From positions 2,542,001-2,606,000 of the forward strand of contig WJXW01000003.1 of assembly GCA_015832175.1 (NCBI GenBank): a stretch of 64,000 nt of DNA, given 5' to 3'. Source of the stretch: Paraphaeosphaeria minitans (Eukaryota > Ascomycota > Dothideomycetes > Pleosporales > Didymosphaeriaceae). Made by a program: the position numbers and the translations under genes. This document shows positions 58,290-64,000 of this stretch, piece after piece. Below the pieces are notes generated by a model. The model did no database searches, had not been told where the DNA came from, and saw only the letters and a program-made list of their open reading frames with translations. Every line of letters begins with the position of its first letter. Position 1 is the stretch's first letter.

Positions 58290-61200
58290 TAGAAAAGAGT
58301 TGTTTAAAGGAATAAAGAAACATAATAGAGTCTAGAATAACCTACTAATAGATAGCTCTAATATTGCTAAGTTAGTAGAACAACTATAGAACTTAATTAC
58401 TACTAGAGACAAAAACTACTCTACTATATAAACACTACAATTTTAGAATAAAGAGCTACGCAAGCTCTTTATACGCTAATAGGCCTACGCTAGCACTACC
58501 CTAGACCTGTTTACCTCTACTATAGGGAGTAGATCCCTATTTACTAGTATAGACTAGCTAATCCTATAGCGTAAACTACTCCTAAGCCTAACTAAGTTTA
58601 GGGGCTTAAAGACATAGTTTAGGGCCTAGAAGGTTATAATAAATTATAAGCTCTAGGCTAATAAGCAGTTTATTAGCTCCCCCTAAAAGAAATAGGCGCT
58701 AATATAGGACTGCCTAGATAATAGTCTTTAAGACATAGTAGCGGCCTTCTACTAAACTAGGGGGGCGGACAGCTAGTTTAACCTATAGATGTTTATACAG
58801 TATCTTACCTTTATATATACTAATAAATACGCCTAGTAAAAGGCTAAAGCACGCCTTAATATAATTAGGTAAGGCCCTAGGGAGAGTTTCTTTAACTTTT
58901 ACGTCCACTTTAAACAGACCTTAGTAGAGGTAAGTAGTAGCTAGTAGGGTAACGCTAAGAAACTGCATAAGTTACGCTACGTAATCTAGCGTAATATCTA
59001 TATAGTTGCCCTTAACTATAATGTTCCTAAAAGGGACTATAACGCGGCTATTACTAGGTTTTTATAGATTATAGTAGACTTTAAAATAGAGGCCCTAGAA
59101 AATAAGCTTACTACTTAAGCTATCTCTTATAAAGGTAGCTAGCCCCCTCCTAAGGATAGTAATAGCAATGTTTATATAACTCCTATAGTAGCTTTAACTT
59201 TAACCTAGCCTTAAGCTAGCGGGGAGGTAGGTAAGTAGCGCCTAAACTAGATACTTAAATATATCTTTTAGTAACGCTAGAATATAGGCGTATATACTTA
59301 CTATAGTAAGCCTAACTATATAGCTAGAGCCTACTCTAATGCAATTTTACTTTAGGCTATTATAACCTAACCTTAGTATAATAAGATAAGCATCTAGTTA
59401 GAAAAAGAATAGCCCTTAGTCTAGCGCTAACGTAGGGGCTAAGCGCAATAGCATTAATAGAGGTATAATTAGGGTAAGCTGCGATAGTTAGAGTAGCTAG
59501 GGCTAGAATAGGTATAAATAGATCTATTCTTACCCTTAACGTCTTCTTTAATAGTATATAGTATATAGAGGCCCTAATTAATATAGAGTGTAAATACTTT
59601 ATAGTAATTAGCCCTAGACTAGTAGATTTACTCTTACTACAGCGCATTATAATTCTAGCCTAGAAGCTAGAATAGGCTGCTAGGTTATTACTATAGACCT
59701 TTATTATAGAGATAGTAGTAGTGCCTTATAATATATCTAGGTAGTAATAGACTCTTTATACTTATATAATCCCTAACCTCTACTAGAATATAATTCTAGG
59801 AGTCCTTTAGCTAGCTAAGTCTAGGGTAGTAGTAAATATCTATAGTAGCAAAATTATAATTAGCGTAGCTAGGGGTTTTATTACTCTTAATACTTAGATA
59901 GTAAAGAGGCAAGGCCTCCTCGCTACGCTAGTAAATAAGGAGGATAATATAACACCCTTTAATACTCTAAATAAAGACTAGAAAAGGGTATTCCTAACTT
60001 TGCTCTAGGATATTACTTAAATACTTATAATAACGCTTCTTTGCACAGTAGGACCTTTACCCCCCTATAATATAGTAGGGCTAGGCCTTACTAAAGATAG
60101 TAGGACTCTCCCCTTAAAACTAGTAGAGTACGCTATTATTTTTAATAAGACTAAGGTGTCTAGCCTTTTACTACACTAGGGCACATTAGACTACTATATC
60201 TACCTAAAGCGGACCCTAAGCAGCTCCCTTTTAAAACTACTCTAGGGCCTACTATATAGCATGTCTAGAGATTAGCTAGTAGAACTCTAGCGCTAACTTA
60301 TAGAACTTATAGATAAAGGCTAAATATAAGCTAGCTCCTCTTTAGTAGGTACTCTAGTCCTTTTAGGCCTAAAGCTTAGGGGGAAATAGCGCCTATGCGT
60401 TAACTATTAGGAGATTAATATAATTCCTAAGCTAGATTAGTACTTTTTTCTACTTATTAAAGAGATACTGCGTACCCTTTTTTAGGCTATTTAGTTTATA
60501 AAGGTAGATATCTACGCTGCTTTCTATAAGCTGTAAGTTATAGAGGGGGAAGAACACTACACTATATTTTATACTTAGTTTAGCCTCTTTAAGTAGTTAG
60601 TAGTCTTATTTAGACTAACTAGGGCACCTACTATATTTTAGCGCTATATTAATAGCGCTCTAAAGGATATCCTAGGCGATATATATATAGCTTACCTAGA
60701 TAATATCTTTATCTATATAATAAGGCCCCTACGCCAATACTAGAACTATATACAATAAGTGCTAGGACTTCTATAAGAAGCTAGACTGTATATAGACCTA
60801 GGGAAATGTAAATTCGCGATAATAGAGGTTAGGTACCTAGGGTATCTTATTATAGTAAGTAAGGCTATTTACCCTAATCTAGTAAAGATATAAGTAATTA
60901 ATTAATAGGACACCCCCTCTATAGTATATATAGTTTACTACTTTATTAGCTTTACTAACTTCTATTATAACTTTCTCCCCTAATTCTTTAAGTAGGCTGT
61001 ACCCCTATATACCCTTACTAAGAAAGGGGTCCTGTTTTAATAGGGCCCTAGGGAATAAGAGGCCTTTTAGGCCCTAAAGGACATATTTATATAGGGCCCT
61101 ATCCTGGCGCTCTAGAACCTAGAGCGCAATACGCTAGTAGAGATAAACTACTTAGGCGGCGCTACTAGGGCCTACCTCTCCTAACGTATTAAGGGGATCT

Positions 61201-63100
61201 AGCACCCTATAGCCTACTACTTTATAGCCCTAACACTAGCCTAGCGGAACTACACTATTTATAATAAAGAGCTACTTATAATTATATAGGCCCTATAAAT
61301 ATAGAGACTAAAGCTAATAAAAGTAGCACACCCCTTTAAAATTCTAATAAACTATAAGAACCTTAAATACTTTATAAAGATCTAAGAATTAAGTAAGCCC
61401 TAGCACTAGTAGTTAGAGTTACTCTTTACCTTTTACTTCTACCTTTACTACTAGCCTAGATCCTAGATAGCTAGACTAGACACACTAAGCTAGCGTAAGT
61501 AAAATATAGCCTAGTAAATGAGAATAAACGCCCTACTAATAGTGCCTAAGACTATTTAGGCTACCCTAGTGTAAACGCAATTTTTAACAGCGCTAGTAGG
61601 GGCTTAGATCTTTACTAACACGCATCTATAGGCACTTTAGAATATAGTTATAGTAAAGTTCCCCCTCTACTATATTAGGCTTAAGGTAGTGCACTGTAGT
61701 AACTATATATTCTTTATAGCAGCTACTACCTCTTAATAAATAAGGGACTATATAATTAGTGCGTATAGGTCCTTTTTATAGCGAGGAGTCTTTTAGGTCC
61801 TAGCTTAAGAACCTCTTATTACTACTATTATATAGCGCGTATATAAGTCTCTAGTTATAGGCTATTTTAGAAAGAACTCTACGTTTAAGATTATCTACTA
61901 GGACTACTACTAGGATAATATATCTAAAAACGTTACCTAATTTATACGTAATTGCTACTACGTAGAAGCGTATATAGACTAGTAGAAGTAGTAAGGTCTC
62001 CTATAGCCACTCCTAATTATAGACTAGTACTAGGCGTAACTCTTAATAGATTTTATAGTAGACCTCCCCTAGGCCTTTATAGTAGCACCGTAATACCTAC
62101 TTATAATTACTAATAGGCTGTTAAAGTATATATAACTAGAAACTATAACTTCTATAATAGTAGAGCACTATACAGCCTACTTTTATAATATATAGTAGTA
62201 GTTCTATAGCTTCTCTACTTTACTAATTATAGATAGAGGCTTAGACTAGCTAGAGAAGTTCTAGACTACGCTATATAAATTAACTAGAATAAAATAACTC
62301 CTCTCTATAGTATACTACCCCTAGACTAACAGCAGTATAGAGAGAGTAAACTAAGAGGTACTCTTAGTCCTCTACATTATAGTTAACTTTAAATAAATAG
62401 ACTACCTAGACTACCTTCTAGCCTACTAGCTTATATTAAATAATAAAGCATCTACTACTATAGGCCTAAGCCTAAACTTTCTACTAAATAGATATTATGT
62501 TAATCTCCTTAAGAGAATCCCCTTACTAGCAGAGTCTACCTATACCCCTACTAGGAGGGTAAAGCACTTCCTAGACTACCTTAAAAAAGGGATAGCTTTA
62601 GCCTAGACTACTATTACCTATAGATAGTAGTGTACTATAGAGGCTATAAACTACACTTACTACCCTATAAAGCGATTCTAAGTTAGAGATAAAATATAGT
62701 TCTCGCTACGTAATATAAAAACTAACTAGCTAAAAAAGAAACTTAACTAGCTTAAGGTTAAGTACACTATAATAGCTATACTATTCTTACTTATAGTAAC
62801 ACTAGACCTACCTAGCGATTTCTATAAGACTATTTATATTAACCTCCTTAAGTAAGCAGTAGACGATCTCTTACCTAGTTAGATCTAGGCTAACGCCTAG
62901 CTAGGCCTAGCCTTAGAGCTAGAAGAAGCGGATCTAGACCTACGTAAATAGAAAGTAGAAAAGGTCCTACGTATTAAGAATACCTAGGGAAAATAATAAT
63001 AGGCGCTAGTAAAATAGACTAGATAGGTATTACTAACTTAGGTGCTAGTTAAAAATATTATAGATACTACAGCTCTAGACCGCTTTAAGGCCGCCTAAGG
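58290..63100 (+). pseudogene. decayed gag-pol of gypsy G3
   Basis: Best-preserved copy of the family polyprotein in the window: gag (about 58290-59350) including the zinc knuckle, RT, RNase H, integrase and terminal chromodomain. Nearly all interruptions are TAG or TAA. Confidence 0.78.
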
Positions 63101-63109
63101 GGACTATAG

Positions 63110-64000
63110 GCATAATAATAGTATTATCTAGTCTATAAGAAAGAATACATAAATATTACAAAGGAAGCTATAATAGGTATTTAAGAATTTATTCCCCTAC
63201 TAACCTAGTAGAGGCGCTATCTATCTAAAAACTACTAAAGGCTATTAGCCCTAAGGTTATAATAACTAAAGCAGCACTAAAGTAACACTAAATAGGAATA
63301 AAGGAGAGCTATAATAACTATATTACTATTCGCACTAGTAGTAGCAGCACCTAGAAGGGTGCACTAAGCTAGCCCTAGATAAAGGCTTAGGTAGAGTTAC
63401 TCTATAAGGCTCTTAATATAGGTTAAAGGGTATACACTGTTAGGCTAGGGCTATTAAAAGGGTAAAGTAGTGTTAGCTAGAAGCTATCCTAAGTTACTCT
63501 ATAATAATAATAAGTAGGTTAGTAGTCTACGCTTAGGTCTAAGTTATCTTATCTAGGCGCTGGCCTATACTCTCTTTAAATTACTAGATATAATTTCCTA
63601 TATTATTTATCTACCCCGCTATATTATTAGCTAACGCTACTAGATTCTAATTATAGTTACTGCTATACTAGGCTAGAGTTATCTAGAGCAAGAGTGTTAC
63701 TAGGGCTATATTTATACTAGAGGGGGCGACTACTATTCTATTACTACGCTAAGGTAGGGGTATAGTAGGGGAGCCTAGCTCCTAGATTAGGCTAGAGTTC
63801 TTAAGCGCTAAGTTTAGGTACCACTTATACTACTAGGCTAAGCGGTAGAACTCTACTATAAAGGTAGGTAGCGTTCTAGTTATAGGCTTCTAGGGGTTAG
63901 TGCTATACATTCTAGGATTATAGATATATAAATTACTATTAACCTAGCCTTACTCTATATATTTAATCTAGAGGCGCAAAGCCCGCCTTAGGCCTAGGGT
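63110..64000 (-). pseudogene. antisense accessory frame of gypsy G3, partial
   Basis: The region after the chromodomain is homologous to 31824-33700 of G2 in inverted orientation, so the antisense frame runs on the minus strand here and is cut by the window end. Confidence 0.45.

Larger units (their letters stand above)
58080..64000 (+). mobile_element. Ty3/gypsy chromovirus G3 (G2 family), cut by window end
   Basis: Begins with a 193-bp LTR (58080-58272) homologous to the G2 LTRs. Plus-strand order: gag with zinc knuckle (YTYYSKPNYIARAYSNAI near 59287-59340, Cys/His/Gly codons altered by RIP), reverse transcriptase (IAYLDNIFIY at 60687-60716), RNase H, integrase, and a chromodomain remnant (VEKVLRIKNT...ALVK...ALDRFKAA, about 62950-63095). 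By comparison with G2 (7136 bp) the 3' LTR should lie near 65.0-65.2 kb. All frames are closed. Confidence 0.88.

Noticed and set aside
59360..59647. 95-codon minus-strand frame in G3
   Set aside because: Antisense to the gag-pol remnant of G3 and not homologous in position to the accessory frame; open only by chance base composition.
17331..64000. Starship-type giant element or its tyrosine recombinase captain
   Set aside because: Looked for DUF3435-like text and cargo genes; found only LTR elements and unclassified relics, and no boundary repeats.
1..64000. tRNA or rRNA genes
   Set aside because: No cloverleaf with the usual A and B box motifs and no rRNA-like block was recognised by eye; a dedicated scan could still find one.

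Overview
The window looks like nuclear DNA of a filamentous ascomycete (Pezizomycotina; a Dothideomycete/Pleosporales-like genome is my guess). Evidence: very short GT-AG introns (47-170 nt), typical fungal gene families (long SNF1-activating-type kinase, Zn2Cys6 regulator, secreted GH92 mannosidase, Dabb protein), and a sharp change at about 17.3 kb from a gene-bearing, GC-balanced region to a continuous AT-rich block with the signature of repeat-induced point mutation (RIP): CpA/TpG scarce, TpA abundant, former Gln/Trp codons turned into TAG/TAA.

Region 1 (1-17.3 kb) holds five intact genes: a 1423-aa Ser/Thr kinase (1386-5657, +), a 449-aa Upc2-like Zn2Cys6 regulator in four exons (6725-8315, -), a 799-aa secreted GH92 alpha-mannosidase in six exons (11036-13816, +), a small Dabb-domain protein (14773-15243, +) and a 556-aa low-complexity protein in three exons (15256-17029, -). 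Between them lie two decayed genes: a probable HET-type C-terminal remnant (about 10.2-10.7 kb, +) and an unrecognised minus-strand remnant broken over three frames (13.86-14.35 kb).

Region 2 (17.3-64 kb) is a nest of RIP-damaged LTR retrotransposons whose ends can be set to the base from target-site duplications (TSDs). A Ty1/copia element on the minus strand (18364-39647, TSD ATTTA) is interrupted by two chromodomain Ty3/gypsy elements: G1 (18864-25610, TSD AGTGT) and G2 (31631-38766, TSD CTACT). A second copy of the same copia family (45025-52092, +, TSD ATATG) shows both sites empty. Between the copia copies is a patchwork of two smaller LTR families, including a 3.1-kb gag-only element (41649-44765, TSD CTAGT). 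A solo LTR of that family lies at 53213-53598 (TSD ATAAG), and a further G2-family copy, G3, starts at 58080 and runs off the window.

Most interesting: all three autonomous LTR families carry, between pol and the 3' LTR, a long reading frame on the strand opposite to pol, readable once RIP-type TAG/TAA codons are allowed for. The G2/G3 family shows a Tf1/sushi-like self-priming arrangement, the copia family a half-tRNA(iMet)-type primer site, and the gag-only family an LTR that grows by 74-bp units (1, 2, 2 and 3 copies). The AT block could be pericentromeric or another heterochromatic island; the sequence alone cannot decide.
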